Source: Aspidiotus rigidus (taxonomy: Eukaryota; Arthropoda; Insecta; Hemiptera; Diaspididae). From it: DNA of 64,000 bases. A program made the translations under genes and the position numbers. Shown piece by piece: positions 47,434-58,651 of this stretch. Numbering within the stretch: position 1 is the first letter of the stretch; every line of letters begins with the position of its first letter. Location of the stretch: the NCBI GenBank assembly GCA_035079385.1, contig JAVHKY010000082.1, positions 1-64,000 of the forward strand. The letters are read 5' to 3'. The notes below the pieces were generated by a model that searched no databases, was not told the DNA's origin, and worked only from the letters and a program-made list of their open reading frames with translations.

Positions 47434-49801
47434 TCTAATATACAAAGCAGAAAGTTTGTCTGTTTGTCTGTCCTTTTATAACTCGAGAACCGTTTTACCT
47501 ATCCATCTGATATTTTTGCAACACATATTTGTTATTCAGACATACCATTTAAGCGATAAGTGAAAATTTTAGCTTTTGTAGAGAAAAAGTTCTTATTAAA
47601 AATTGTGTGTCCTCGCTGTACGCGTCACCTGATGCAATTTGCGATTTGATTCGCCGAACAAAGGTACCCACACGCAACTGTCTACTGTATATCTCGCCTA
47701 TACCTATGTTGACATCCTGTATTCTTGAGAACCGGATTTTAGTGCTATGGGTACTTTCTAAATTGCAGCACGTTAGAGGTGTGTTCTTTATATTTTCCTA
47801 ACGTTACCGGAAGTACAGAAATCTTCTAAAATATGAAGTAGAATTCGTGTCTGTCTGCATGGCATTCTTGAACAAGAGACGAGACTGCGACGACGACGAT
47901 GATAATACAGAATGTTTGTATGTCTGTTATTTGAACGCTCTTACCTATTACACTGCGTAACACATAAAAAATTACTTGAATAAGAATATATGATTCTTGA
48001 AGTATTATTTACACTGAATTCAATGCCGTTTTCCGTTTTTCGATAGCACATCTAGATTTCTTGTAATCATCATCTTTACTTACAATAAATCGTCGCGTGT
48101 CGTCGCGAAACGTAACGCTGGTTCTCGTGCTGATCAAAGCACGGGAACCTGTGTTACGTTTCGCGACGACACACGACGATTTATTGTAAGTAAAGATGAT
48201 GATTACAAGAAATCTAGATGTGCTATCGAAAAACAGAAAACGGCATTGAATTCAGTGTAAAAAATACTTCAAGAATCATCTATTCTTATTCAAGTAATTT
48301 TCAAAAAGTTCTAAATTGTTACGCAGTGAATTATTGACTTCGAGTATTTTTTGAAAATCTTATTTTTTATTTGAATGAAGTTTTAGATAAATTTCAACGT
48401 TATGGCTCCCTCCGGATGGATTAATGAGCGACAAAAACTCGGAAAAAACGAGGAATTTCGACGTAGTAGGTAAATTCGCTTCTCACTGTACGCGTTGTTC
48501 CAAATGTTTACAAACGCGTGAAAATCGTAGCAGTTCTAAAAATTTAACTGTTGTAATGACTCGAATTTCACTTATTTCTATGAAAAATTTGAGAGAACGA
48601 AAATTGTAGCCCATATAATTTCCTTTCGAATGAGTCGAATTTCAGATTTACAGGAGAAAATTTGGGAACTGTTGGTATTTTGACTGATGCCTATTCAACA
48701 TCATCGTTTTACACAGAGAGAGCATTCAAACCGGTTGCTCTGGATGAATCTACAATGACTACTATTCAATCCAATTTTCGATTTTAAAAGGAGACGCTTA
48801 TATAAAATAATTTCTTGAAAATGCGCTCTTTTTTATGATACGAGTAATTATGCATCAGGTAAATAATATCGTCGTCAGACTTTGAACCACCTAAAAAAAA
48901 AGTACCGGGTTTGAGAGACAAATGTGAAAAGTACATCTGTTTCTCATACCAAAAAAAGAACGACTGAGTGCGTCTCATGCAGGCTATACAGACTGATTTA
49001 ATGCGTTAGGAGTATTGCTGATTTTCAACATGGAACCTATTCAATGGAAAGGTGGGGGTAATTTGAAGGAAAATGATAGAGGCTTGCCGCCATGGCAAAA
49101 CGTGAGACTTGGAAAAATTTCTATCTTCAAACCATAGATAATATATGATAAGAGCGGGACGTAAAAATGTCAAATATTGAGTTCAACCCCGGATGTATAG
49201 GAGATAGCATTGGGATTTTAAGAAATTCGATTTTGTATCTGATAGAGAAAGTTTAATCTTTATTTAGAAAAAGTATAAAAAGGAAACCCCCATAAAACGG
49301 GTTTCCTGTTCGACTCGATTAACACAGTTAATGAAGGCAATCCCGAGCAGTTCACAAAATAAGCTGCAACTTTTTTACCTAACATTCATCCATTTCCTTA
49401 ATCATTGCGACTGGAAAAATATTGATCAATTGGTCCATTTCTGCTGCAAGACAGCCTTTAAGTGTCAAGTTAACGCTTATGTGAATTGGTATTCAGTAGG
49501 TACAAATCGGTTTTGATAATAAATTATTGGTTTTTATTTTTTGCACTAAATAGTAGTCTGTATTGCGAGTATCCCAAACTCTCTTTTGTCCTCAACCTAC
49601 GTAATAAATGTTATTGGTAAAAATAAAATATTGTCAATAGTACTGAATTTTCGAAAAAGTGTAAAAAGCCATGAAAAATGTAAAAACCTAGCAAAGCGAC
49701 CCTTTGATATGTAAGATACCTTTAAAATCCAAATATCTTCAAAACACAGATATCTACTCAACACGTGGCTGGCGGTCAGGCGCGCCTGCACCTACCGCTA
49801 G
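47434..49801 (+). mobile_element. non-autonomous Helitron 1
   Basis: Starts TCTAATATACAAAGCAGAAA after an A and ends in a GC-rich hairpin (GGCGGTCAGGCGCGCC) plus CTAG (49798-49801) before T. TC...CTRR ends without inverted repeats or target duplication and A/T insertion define Helitrons, which transpose by rolling circle. It carries no Rep/helicase ORF. A fold-back (47971-48298) is nested in it. A related copy is at 13092-14020. Confidence 0.75.
47971..48298. mobile_element. near-perfect fold-back element in Helitron 1
   Basis: Arms of about 155 bp starting ATTACTTGAATAAGAATA and ending with its complement, centre near 48135 (GCTGATCAAAGC). Only a few differences between arms. No ORF. Confidence 0.8.
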
Positions 49802-50769
49802 TCTAATATATAAAGCAGAAAGTTTGTCCGTCTGTCTGTCGTCCTGTCCGTTTATAACTCGAGAACTACTGGGCCGATCGCTTTCAAACTTTCAGGATAT
49901 ATTGTCCTCATCCCAGAGCAGCACATAGACTCATAAAAATAAAAATTTGACGGGGAGGTGCTGAGTAATTTCAAAAAAGGGCGAAAACAATGACTTTTTT
50001 CAATATAAAAAAACGTGGTGGTGTAGCTTGCCATGTACGTTAGACCTACGCGCGTTGAGTGGCGCAGTTTCGAGAATTGAATTATTGTGATAACTCGAGT
50101 ATAACTCATTTTTATGAAAAATTGAAGAGAACAAAAATTGTAGCCCCTGTAATTTCCTTTCGAATGAGCCCGGTTCCAGATTTTTAGGAGGAAATTTTGT
50201 GACTACAGTATTCGCTGTACTTCCATACTAAGTACGGTAAGTTATTTTATTCACAGTTTTAAAAACACCTACATAAAGGATTTTACATCCGGTATCTCAT
50301 ATGTACAAGAACCAATGTCTAGACACGGTGCGCACTGCGTATGGGCTAGCGGAAATTACCCTTTTTTTTTACCTGTTGTCCGTGTGTTTTCTTAGGGACT
50401 GGCAAAATGTCAATGGATTTGTCTGTATTCTGCTGCGATGAATACAGGCTTCACGCGTTAAGTCAGCTCTCAAGTGAATTAGTGTGTAAAAAATTTAATT
50501 TGGTGATTTTATTTTTGTGCGACTCGGAACTTTGATATATTTTTATAAGTACAGTCGCAGTTTTTGGTGTCTATTTTCTTATTTTTGAACTGAATAGTTA
50601 TGAATTTTGCAAAACTCTTTCCACTGTTTCTTTTTTAAAAATTCATCTGAATTCCAAGATACCTACAAAACACACATACCTACAAGATACAGATACCTAT
50701 AAAACACAGATATCTACTCAACACACAGCTAGCGGTCAGGCGCGCCGGAGGCGCGTCGCCAACCGCTAG
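49802..50769 (+). mobile_element. non-autonomous Helitron 2, abutting Helitron 1
   Basis: Starts TCTAATATATAAAGCAGAAA directly after the CTAG of Helitron 1 and ends AGCTAGCGGTCAGGCGCGCC, hairpin, CCGCTAG (50763-50769) before T. 968 bp, non-coding. The internal match to 13.9 kb (AATTGTAGCCCCTGTAATTT) confirms the family. Confidence 0.78.
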
Positions 50770-50877
50770 TAGGAGTATATAAGAACAGAAGTTTACCTAA
50801 CTACGAGTAGCTGCAAACCACTACCTATTTGATACCGTATATAATATGAATATTATATACCTATCACCTATAGTCCG

Positions 50878-51016
50878 TTTCAAATAAGAGCACCCAAATT
50901 GATAACAGAATTGGTGACACTGCCGTAAATAGAGAGCGCTCTTCTAGTCGATGAATGTGCTTTTTACTCCTACGCCAACACACACTGTTATCAATCTGTG
51001 CACTCCCATTTGAAAT
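50878..51016. mobile_element. 139-bp MITE
   Basis: The inverted ends TTTCAAATAAGAGCACCCAA and the complement of GTGCACTCCCATTTGAAA, with ATTGATAACA / TGTTATCAAT inside. Non-coding. The target duplication is unclear. Confidence 0.6.
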
Positions 51017-51511
51017 TTGGCATAGGCCTAGTTGAAATTTCTTGAGCCATAATGTTCTCAGTTTCAAGCGCTGATATTGCCTTCAAACTCAAGAAATGTA
51101 GGATTTAGTCGTTTTATTGTTTGAAATAAACCCTTAGTGAAACAATAGAGAAGAGATTTTGTTTCTGTACTAGGGCGATTCCGCTCAACACTCCCATACA
51201 CAAAGCGTCTTCGTCCCTACTCGTATGAATTACGTACCATAAGAAACTTATCGTCAATTTTGAATTATTCGTTTTCGATGAAATATTCATAATTTTGTAG
51301 CATATAATACACAAATAGAAACTTTGAAGCTTTCTCAATAAGATTTGAAAGCGTTTCATTTTGAAACAAAAGTCTCCTGGTATACTCTTATGGGAAATCA
51401 CGTGTAAAAATCAGCACAGCTGAACTCACTGACCTCCGCGGTCTACACTTCCCAAGATTTCATAGGGAATTTACAATTTCCTGATAAAATGACGTCATCT
51501 GATTACGGCCT
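51017..51511. other. anonymous intron stretch
   Basis: No gene or repeat recognised. Confidence 0.4.
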
Positions 51512-51921
51512 ATTGTAATCCAGTCATTAGATTGAAAAATTGTGAAAGTACGGAATAAATAGGGGACAGCTGCAATTTGGCGTGTTCATATCATTTACCA
51601 TCTCATACAACGTACTAAAAGTCCCACTCGATATCACGTGCATATCGTCCCCAGCAGGCAAAAAAGTGTGGTCTAGATTGGTTTGTTGTAATTTTCAGGG
51701 TGAATATCGGTTTAAAAAAAAAAAGTCGAGAGACAAAAAATGTAAAGCGTCAAAAGATACATAAAAAATGTTCTATTAAAAATTTCCGTGCGATGCGCGC
51801 GTCATATCGTGTGGGACTTTTGGTATGTTGTATAAGGCGACAAATAACATATATATGCCAAAATTCAGCTGTCCCCCATTTATTCACACCAAATTTCCTA
51901 ATATGACTGGACTAATTGACA
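51512..51921. mobile_element. MITE with ~60-bp imperfect inverted ends
   Basis: The left end ...CCAGTCATTAG...AATAAATAGGGGACAGCTG is mirrored at the right by CAGCTGTCCCCCATTTATT...ATGACTGG. Non-coding interior of about 290 bp. Confidence 0.65.
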
Positions 51922-52576
51922 ACATATTGCGATAGAAGGATTTGAGGTTTAAGAGAGCTTAGGGTTGAAGTAGGTTTTTTTACTGGGGGGCGAGAAGGGG
52001 TGAGGGATTGATGGATAAAGGGGGTGAGGATAAGGTGAGTACTTCTAACACTATTTGTACTTATTCATTCACATTAATCTTGTTTTGTTGATCGTCCATA
52101 ATATCATAATTTAATGGAGTAATGAATTGGCACTATCAACCACATAGAATAACACATTTTATTTTTCGCGACGTTTCAATCGCATAGCGATCATCTTGAA
52201 ATAATTTTTACCTCTGCCTACTCGTAATCATTTCGCTTAAATCCTTTCTTCATAACTCCAACTTATTCTATAAATCGTTCTCTCAATGAGGCTCACATAT
52301 GTCCTCACCATCTCTCGCCCCTTTATTCATAATTCATTCTTGATCATCTCCGATTCCCGAGCATCATTTTATGTTATTTCCATCTGCTCTTCTCTTCAAC
52401 CAACCATAAATTGTATTCACGCTCTCATCGCAATCTATGAGAGAATAACCGAAAAATGTTATCTTTCAGAGAATTAAAAACGCACACTTATGGATGAAAA
52501 CTCAAAAGAGTTATGCAATAGCAACCGCCCCACCCATTTTGCAAGCATGGGAGCAAGAACAAAGCGCCATTATACG
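51922..52576. other. intron stretch with PLE-end-like hairpin
   Basis: At 52170-52210 the minus strand has AAGATGATCGCTATGCGATT, GAAACGTC, GCG, resembling a hammerhead-like PLE terminus with an altered first box. There is no coding sequence beside it, so it may be a stray PLE end. Confidence 0.35.
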
Positions 52577-52772
52577 CAGTGTCGTGCTGGCCCAGCCGGG
52601 AGACCGGAGATCCCCGGGGGCCCGGCCGTCTGAGAATGTTTTTTGGGGGCCGCCCGCCCGCGAGAAAATTCTTCAAAGTTTGAGTTTGACCGCGCGCACG
52701 AAAAAAAAATAGTTTTGGGGGGCCCGACGAGCTGGTTACCCGGCCTACAAAATGTGAGCCAGCACGACACTG
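52577..52772. mobile_element. GC-rich hAT MITE with near-perfect TSD
   Basis: The ends CAGTGTCGTGCTGGC and GCCAGCACGACACTG are exact inverted repeats. The flanks ATTATACG (52569-52576) and ACTATACG (52773-52780) agree at 7 of 8. The interior is unusually rich in G and C for this locus. Confidence 0.85.
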
Positions 52773-53459
52773 ACTATACGTTCCCCTTAAACCGGAGTAT
52801 TTCAAAAGAATTTGATATTGGAATTAAAGTCTTATTGAAAACTAAGTTGTGTACCGCGCGTAGTCTCATGTTGGTGCCACAGAGTATGAATGAGGGTTAG
52901 CCACAGACTCAGTCACTCTAGACTCACACTCACATACACTTCTCATTCCTCATCTTTTGCTTCTCTCATGCTCTCATTCCCTCTCCCACATGTGAACTCA
53001 ATAACAACATCAAGCTTCTAGCTCCCTAATGACAGGCTTTTATTAGCTCATTAATTGAAAAGAAATTAAAAGAAAAGAAATAAAATGAACATGAAAGATT
53101 ATACGGAAAGGATTGCTCACCAATACTGTAACTTATCCTTACATAACATACATTAATGAGAAACTCAACACGAACGAGGAAATCTTCCAAAAAATGAATA
53201 AAACTACTATGCTACAACTACACTGACAATCTACGTAATCAAAGGTTACCCTTCGCTTTTGATGACGGAAGCGACTACTTGACGTTTAGTACTACAAAAT
53301 ATTAGTAGCTCGAATATATGCAAATTTCCTCAAATTAGTTCACGCTTCAATTTGAGATTTCTCACAAACCAGACATTGTATCGTCACCAAGTGTTCACAT
53401 TAAGATTTTTAGACATGTAAATTACAATATATTGACATTCGAAAAAAATCTAGCAAACC
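52773..53459. other. anonymous intron stretch
   Basis: Nothing recognised. Confidence 0.4.
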
Positions 53460-53514
53460 ATATCAGAGTTATAGGAGTAGGAAATTTTTTTAAAATTTGG
53501 GTATATCTGGAGAA

Positions 53515-53645
53515 CTACTGATCCGATCGTCAAAAAAAATGCAGGTGCACAACTTCAGATATAACACTACAACTTGACCAAGTTTCAAGAAAATCCATCC
53601 AGTAGTCTCGGAGGAGAAGTCCGGACAAATATATATACATACAGT
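53515..53645 (+). repeat. LINE/SINE-type 3' tail, second copy
   Basis: Motif order as at 39045-39180: CTTCAGATATAA, AAGAAAATCCATCCAGTAG, TCTCGGAGGAGAAGTCCGG ACAAATATATATACA. Confidence 0.5.
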
Positions 53646-53659
53646 ATATCCCTAACAAC

Positions 53660-53890
53660 CAGCCAATGATGGGAAGTTATTTGGAGGTTCGAAGTTGCAA
53701 CGTGAGAAGTTGGGAGCGAAAGTCAATAGCATATCTCAATCTTTTTTTTTTTTTTTTTTTGTATGGTTCCACTGCATATTTTGTTGGAAGTTGGAAGTGG
53801 AAGCTAGAAGTTGGAAGCTGCAACGCGAGAAGTTGGAAGTTGGGAGTGGAAGTCAGAAAAAGAAAGATTGGAAGTGGAAGTTTAATCAAT
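53660..53890. repeat. GAAGTTGGAAGT-type short repeats around poly(T)
   Basis: The words GAAGTTGGAAG, GGAAGTGGAAG and GCAACG(T/C)GAGAAGTTGG recur before and after a T run (53744-53760). The flanks AACAACCAGC (53655) and GCAACCAGC (53908) look alike. No ORF of interest. Confidence 0.5.
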
Positions 53891-54441
53891 TGACTTTGTA
53901 TCCTCGCAACCAGCAAAGTGGAACCGTCAGAACGATCCACAGAAACTGTCGGTGCGTGTACGGTAACAGTGTGCAAAAAATTCTCTTCCACAAATAATCC
54001 GTGTCAACTTACGCGAAATTTTCGAAAAGAAAGTTACGAATTTTATTTTATTTATTTGTATTACTGATAACGGTCACTTGACATAAAACGTTTTTCAAAT
54101 CTTAGTAAGGAAACTTCAAAGTTCCTGTTTGTGTTTTAAGTTTTATATACCATACAAATTTATAAATATTACATCAAAACGAATACTTCAGTGTTGACGC
54201 GAAATACATTATTCCTTATGGTACATTTTTAACGGTAGAACCAATGACGAGTTCACCCGACCAAGGCTCAACCAGACTAGCGACGAAGACGCACTGCGTA
54301 TGTATGACGTGTTGAGCCATAGCCGTCTCTAATATTAGGCCGGAATATTCAAAATTCGGCAACGTCGCTAGGGGCCAACGAGTATACACGCTCTTATGGA
54401 AGTAAAAAAAAAAAAAAACTCAAAAAGCTCAAAAAAACTCA
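53891..54441. other. anonymous intron stretch
   Basis: Nothing recognised; poly(A) near 54404-54418. Confidence 0.4.
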
Positions 54442-54807
54442 AAAAACACGTTAATTGTTTGATTCGCGAATAGTATTCAATTCCGTGAAGATAAAATGAA
54501 TTTGTACATCGGAAGAGTAAACGCTTCTCGATTTTTTGAGCTAGGTCTCGTCAAGTTTGATTAACAACAAAGCGAGTTGAAAACGTTTTTGAAAAAAAAG
54601 TCGGACAGGGGACGAAGCGTGGTAATGTACCGCACTTCGCTATCTGACATTTTATTTCAAAATGTTTAAACTCGCTTTGTAGTCGATCAATCTTAACAAG
54701 ACCGAGCTCAAAAAATCGAGAAGCGTTTACTTTTTCCAAATATAATTTAGAAACTTTTCACCTACAGAATCGAATACTATTCGAAAATCAACGATTAACG
54801 TGTTTTT
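54442..54807. mobile_element. fold-back element with ~150-bp arms
   Basis: The outer ends AAAAACACGTTAA and TTAACGTGTTTTT are inverted. The arms share CGAATAGTATTC, AGTAAACGCTTCTCGATTTT and AAAGCGAGTT in reverse order. The loop is near 54630. Confidence 0.7.
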
Positions 54808-54877
54808 CGAAGGTTTTTCCGAAAGAGCGTGTAAACGGCCATGGTTGAGCGGAATCGTTCCATTGGAAGTAAAGTGT

Positions 54878-55033
54878 AATTGTACATATGTGACCTGCGA
54901 TGAGAAAAGGATGCTCATTGCCCATTGACAGGAACACCATTTCTCTCTGACGGGTTATCTAATCACAGAGAAATGGTGTTCCTGCCAATGGGCAATGAGC
55001 ATCCTTATCTCATCGCAAGTCACATATCAATTT
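54878..55033. mobile_element. near-perfect fold-back element
   Basis: Arms of about 65 bp: GGATGCTCATTGCCCATTG and its complement, GGAACACCATTTCTCT and AGAGAAATGGTGTTCC, around a 25-nt loop. Non-coding. Confidence 0.75.
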
Positions 55034-55299
55034 TATACAGTTTAGCGGCCAGTCAAATTCTGAATATAGCCTCAATATACGTGTTAAATTTGATTGGTTC
55101 TCTGAAAATAGGTAGTAGATTACACGACAAGCGCGGTCTCTAACAAAGCCTGCTGTGTATGATGTTTTAATTTAAAATGAACAGAAAAGTGATTAAAATC
55201 TCTCATTTAATTTTCATCTAAAGTAAATTAACATTCGCACGCTTTTGCGTCTATGTTCAAATGCCAACCATCAGTATTCAAATAACATGGATCACGTTG

Positions 55300-55580
55300 T
55301 ATGTAAGGCTGCAGCAGTCGAGTGGTTAAAGTCACAGCTTCCCACTCAAAAGACCCGAGTTCGAATCCGGTAGCGAACAAGTCACATGTACAAAGAACAG
55401 TGAAAACAGACTGTGGAACACGAGAATCCGAGAGGAGAGGGAGGAAGCGAAAGAGAGCGCAAAAAAGAAGAGAAAGAACTCGAGCGGAAAGTACTTTCCG
55501 GACCAGTTCCACAGCTGATGGAAATTGAACGTTTTCCCAACGAAAAAGTTTGCGGGAATCACCCAGTTTCGGTTCACTTT
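55300..55580 (+). mobile_element. tRNA-derived SINE (copy 3)
   Basis: A box CAGTCGAGTGGTTAA (55315 onwards) and B box GAGTTCGAATCC (55357-55368) at tRNA spacing. A purine-rich body follows, and then a tail GAAATTGAACGTTTTCCCAA that resembles the tails of the SINEs at 10.5 and 17.1 kb. The head is closest to a tRNA-Ser type. Acceptor-stem pairing is absent, so it is not a tRNA gene. Confidence 0.7.
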
Positions 55581-55863
55581 AAATTAAAAGTTATCAAAAA
55601 CTACTCTGAAAATACTGTAGTCAAAGAACGACAAAACTTTTATTTATCACCTTTTTATAGTCCGACAATAATTTTTCCTTTTCTCTCAGCGTCGTTAAAT
55701 TGCGTGAGGCATTGGAAAATCAGCCGTGTAGGTGTTTTTGTAGCTTCTACTGCGTAGATCAGGTTTGAACTTCGAAATACTCGTAGTTGGAGGGATTCCT
55801 CATAATTATGAGACATTTTAATAGTCGAATGAAAGAAAATACGATCACGTAACGAAATGTTGG

Positions 55864-55893
55864 TTTCGTGTCGACGAGGCAACACATCATCAG
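55864..55893 (-). ncRNA. hammerhead-like core in PLE 3' end
   Basis: Minus strand: CTGATGA (55893-55887), T, stem II GTGT/ACAC, GAAA. The sequence after GAAA (CCAACATTTC) lacks a clear TC site and short stem III, so it is only a partial match. Confidence 0.4.
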
Positions 55894-56085
55894 GTAGTAC
55901 AATACAAACTTAACATGTGTGGACGATAAAGAAGGAAGTTTGGAATGAATGACGTTATTGACAGATGAATCATTACAAAACTTGGAAATAAAAGGATTCG
56001 TGAAAACAAAACGAGAATCATTCAAGTGAGATTCGCCAGAAACAGAAGAAGACGCAACAATTTCTACTTCTTCTAAGCGATTTAA

Positions 56086-56232
56086 TAGGGCTTTTCCAGT
56101 ATTCCAACTACTCCAGAATGAAAATGAGTATGCAATCCAGCAACACTCATAAAAGCAATGTTAGAAATACTACCAACTCGATAACACGTAGGAGAATACG
56201 TATGCAAGTTGGAATACTGGGAAAGCCCTATA
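56086..56232. mobile_element. MITE family A, copy 3 (best preserved ends)
   Basis: The ends TAGGGCTTTTCCAGTATTCC and the complement of GGAATACTGGGAAAGCCCTA, with TA on both sides. Taking out 145 bp (element plus one TA) restores the reading frame of the PLE ORF it sits in. This identifies the insert and shows it is younger than the PLE. Confidence 0.85.
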
Positions 56233-56640
56233 GACGACCCCTGGTGGCTTTATGAATCAATTCGAACTTAATAGAGTTAAAGTCTTGGCCACTTTCGATA
56301 AAATGTTTAGCGAGGCGGATTTTTCAGGCTCTAGACGCCGGAAAGCATTGTAATAGTCAGTCGAACGATCTTTGAGAGGGCAACCAGTCTGCCCTAAGTA
56401 GAAAGCGGAGCAACCAGGAATGGTGCAACCAGCTCGATAGACCCCGCAACATTCTTCAGGGGGAGGGTTTGTTTATCTTTGAGAGAGGATAGATGGCCTA
56501 CAGTGAAGATCGAGAGAAGGCGCACCCGGTGATCTAAAGTTTTATAAGAATACTGGCCTAAGAAAGGAAGACGAATGCAACGCTTACGACGGGAAGGATA
56601 AGCTCGTAAGGAAGAATGATTAGAAGACATATCGCTCATT

Positions 56641-57248
56641 GTAACGTTAACAACGTCCCGTGATTAAATTGAAAATTCAAATTGTGATTTGAGGCTGTGG
56701 GAACTTGACACTTATTTTAAGGATGCGGAAATATTCTGACCACCAAGCTGTAGTTATACATATTGGGATAGGACTTGAAATTTCCGACTATTTAATCATA
56801 CACAAAGGGTAAGGAAGTGAATCATGGTCCAAGAAAGAGCGGGGGTTTTAATTTACTTTAAGAATTTTGAAGAAAATTTCAACCACCATGCTACACGTGT
56901 ATATTAGGGATAGGGACAGACATGGAGAAACAAATCCAAGGTATGTGAAAAATTTCGTATTCTATGACGGATTGGGAAAAAAGTGGTAACCTAAATATTT
57001 AATGAGAAAAATATTATTAGAATAAATTTGTGGTACGTATTTAAAACTATAGCGTTTGCGCGAGCAATACTTGCTGAAAAAGAAGTGCGCGGAAAAATCG
57101 TAAATCGGAATCCGCACTTAACGTGGACGGGAAAATTTATACAGAAGAAACAGATTGTGGGCTTTCGACTTGTTTTGTGTATACGTACTATGAAATTGGT
57201 AACTGCGCCATGTATAACAAGGAAAGAATAATTGATTTAGGTACCTAC
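56641..57248. other. anonymous intron stretch beside homeobox exon
   Basis: No repeat or gene recognised. Some sequence near the exon could be regulatory but shows no specific motif. Confidence 0.35.
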
Positions 57249-57556
57249 CTAAGATGTTGTCTTTGTCATCCAAACTTTTTCGATCATCTGACGTATCCTC
57301 GTTATTGTTGTCTTCATCTTCGACGCGATTGCGTGGCTCCCAAGTCATTTTATTCTCTTTCTTTAATCGTCTACGAGCATTTGCGAACCACGTGGATACT
57401 TGAGTCAACGTCATTTTGGTAATAATAGCTAACATAATTTTCTCGCCTTTGGTCGGGTATGGATTTTTCTTATGTTCGTTGAGCCACGCCTTCAGCGTGC
57501 TCGTTGTTTCGCGAGTAGCATTTTTTCGACGAGCTCCATTCAAATCCATGCCGTAT
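57249..57556 (-). CDS. mirr: Iroquois-class TALE homeodomain exon
   Basis: A 308-nt internal exon, acceptor TATTGTAG and donor TTAG/GTAGGT. One base plus 102 codons plus one base, in phase with the exon at 43068-44086. It encodes [16 protein letters not shown], then a homeodomain with the TALE three-residue extension ([10 protein letters not shown] between helices 1 and 2) and recognition helix [20 protein letters not shown] (Trp48, Phe49, Asn51). An acidic stretch [16 protein letters not shown] follows. Iroquois proteins bind ACA-containing sites and act mostly as repressors. [10 protein letters not shown] and the following exon favour mirror. The 5' exons lie to the right, beyond the window. 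Confidence 0.93.
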
Positions 57557-57670
57557 CTACAATATAAAATCAAAATAATTCTGTAGCTAGGCTTTTTCAT
57601 TCATCACAATTCAATTACTCGGACGTATGACAAGAAAAAGTCATCATCATCATTATTAATAATACTATTA

Positions 57671-57709
<39 letters not shown>

Positions 57710-57953
57710 GGGTTAATTATAATCGCACATCAAAAAAGAATGTTCGAACAGCAAATCTGTAAGCAGCAGAAAGAAATGAGAGAACAGTAAAAAAATGTAT
57801 GAAATGAACAGCAATGGTACACAGCAAATAGGATTGGTGGAACATTGAAAATGATACTTTTTCAGCAGCAAAATAATATTGAAATGAACAGTCGACGCTC
57901 AACAGCAATTAAATTTTTCTCACCTCAAATCACTCGTTTTTGACACACAGATT
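57557..57953. other. start of the upstream mirr intron, with (ATT)n
   Basis: Non-coding, with an ATT run at about 57672-57709. No upstream exon was recognised between here and 64000. Confidence 0.5.
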
Positions 57954-58651
57954 TATTTTTCAATAAATGGACGGAACCCGAGGTGACAGCTATAACAATG
58001 TATTTCCGGAGCAATTGAGTGGAGAAACACAGTTCGTGGTATGAGGGAGCAGCATTTGGCTATCCCAGCACTAATAATGGCATCGAGGCCACTAACTCAG
58101 TTATCAAGAGGGATTATACGTTCCGAGCGCGGTTACCCGTAGGCCAGTTTTTACACTCCGCAAGCGACCTCGTTGAAAAATTGTCGCGTGCACGAAATCC
58201 GAAATTAGTGAATGGGACTCCATTTGGGACGATGCGCTCTCATTCCTTACCACACTGGACGGCGGCGTACCAGTGGGCAGCCCAAAACACGAAAGTATTG
58301 CAACTTGATGAAGGAGGAATTACTTCGGTATTTTATACAACATCAAGCAGTTTTAGCCGACCAATATCAAGAGAACTTCTAACTACTATGATCTCAAAAA
58401 AGAAAGGATGGAAAAGCTTTGATGAGTTCAAAAAATATCAGTGTGGGGTTTGGAAAATTCATATTAATCGTAATAACATTTGTTTTGTTCATGTCCCTTT
58501 TTCCTAAAACATTTGACGTGCAAACATTCTCTAGGTATGCTCATTCGACTCCAACTTTGTGACGTTCATCCTCAGGCAAAGAATGTGCCCCTAGGGCAAA
58601 AACGTAAACGAGGACGCCCGGCGAAGGCTAAGAAAGCTCTATTAGTGCAAT
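57954..58651 (+). pseudogene. MULE transposase C-terminal remnant with SWIM finger
   Basis: Reads NKWTEPEV..., an in-frame TGA at about 58015-58017, then WYEGAAFGYPSTNNGIEATNSVIKRDYTFR, the conserved post-catalytic block of MULE-type transposases. A one-base frame change near 58480 leads to CSCPFFLKHLTCKH (SWIM zinc finger) and the basic tail QKRKRGRPAKAKKALL ending at TGA 58651. The catalytic D/E residues would lie further upstream and are missing. Dead fragment. Confidence 0.8.

Larger units (their letters stand above)
55741..56640 (-). pseudogene. PLE tail in mirr intron, split by a MITE
   Basis: From 56640 downwards: MSDMSSNHSSLRAYPSRRKRCIRLPFLGQYS, LSSLKDKQTLPLKN, then in shifted frame SGVYR-like sequence and GCSAFYLGQTGCPLKDR (degenerate GIY-YIG), HKATRGR. 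After a MITE (56086-56232) comes LNRLEEVEIV...FVFTNPF, then the 3' end. No RT remains. A third PLE subfamily by sequence. Confidence 0.75.
44087..57248 (-). other. 13.2-kb intron of mirr-like gene
   Basis: Donor AG/GTAGGT (exon end 57249) and acceptor TTGCTTGCACAG (exon start 44086), 13,162 bp, joining phase 1 to phase 2 so that G + AT makes the Asp codon before SKDSGT. The PLE, Helitron, fold-back, SINE and MITE entries from 44540 to 56640 lie inside it. Outside these the sequence is anonymous, including 44087-44540. Confidence 0.85.

Noticed and set aside
49262..49312. Hairpin GGAAACCC...GGGTTTCC followed by T-containing sequence, like a bacterial terminator
   Set aside because: Eukaryotic context inside a Helitron with no transcription unit ending there.
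52488..52805. Minus-strand 105-codon ORF with Pro/Arg-rich sequence
   Set aside because: It spans the GC-rich hAT MITE and its flanks and has no domain.
57557..57600. N-terminal [14 protein letters not shown] extension of the homeodomain ORF
   Set aside because: It lies upstream of a good acceptor (TATTGTAG) and is intron sequence read in frame.
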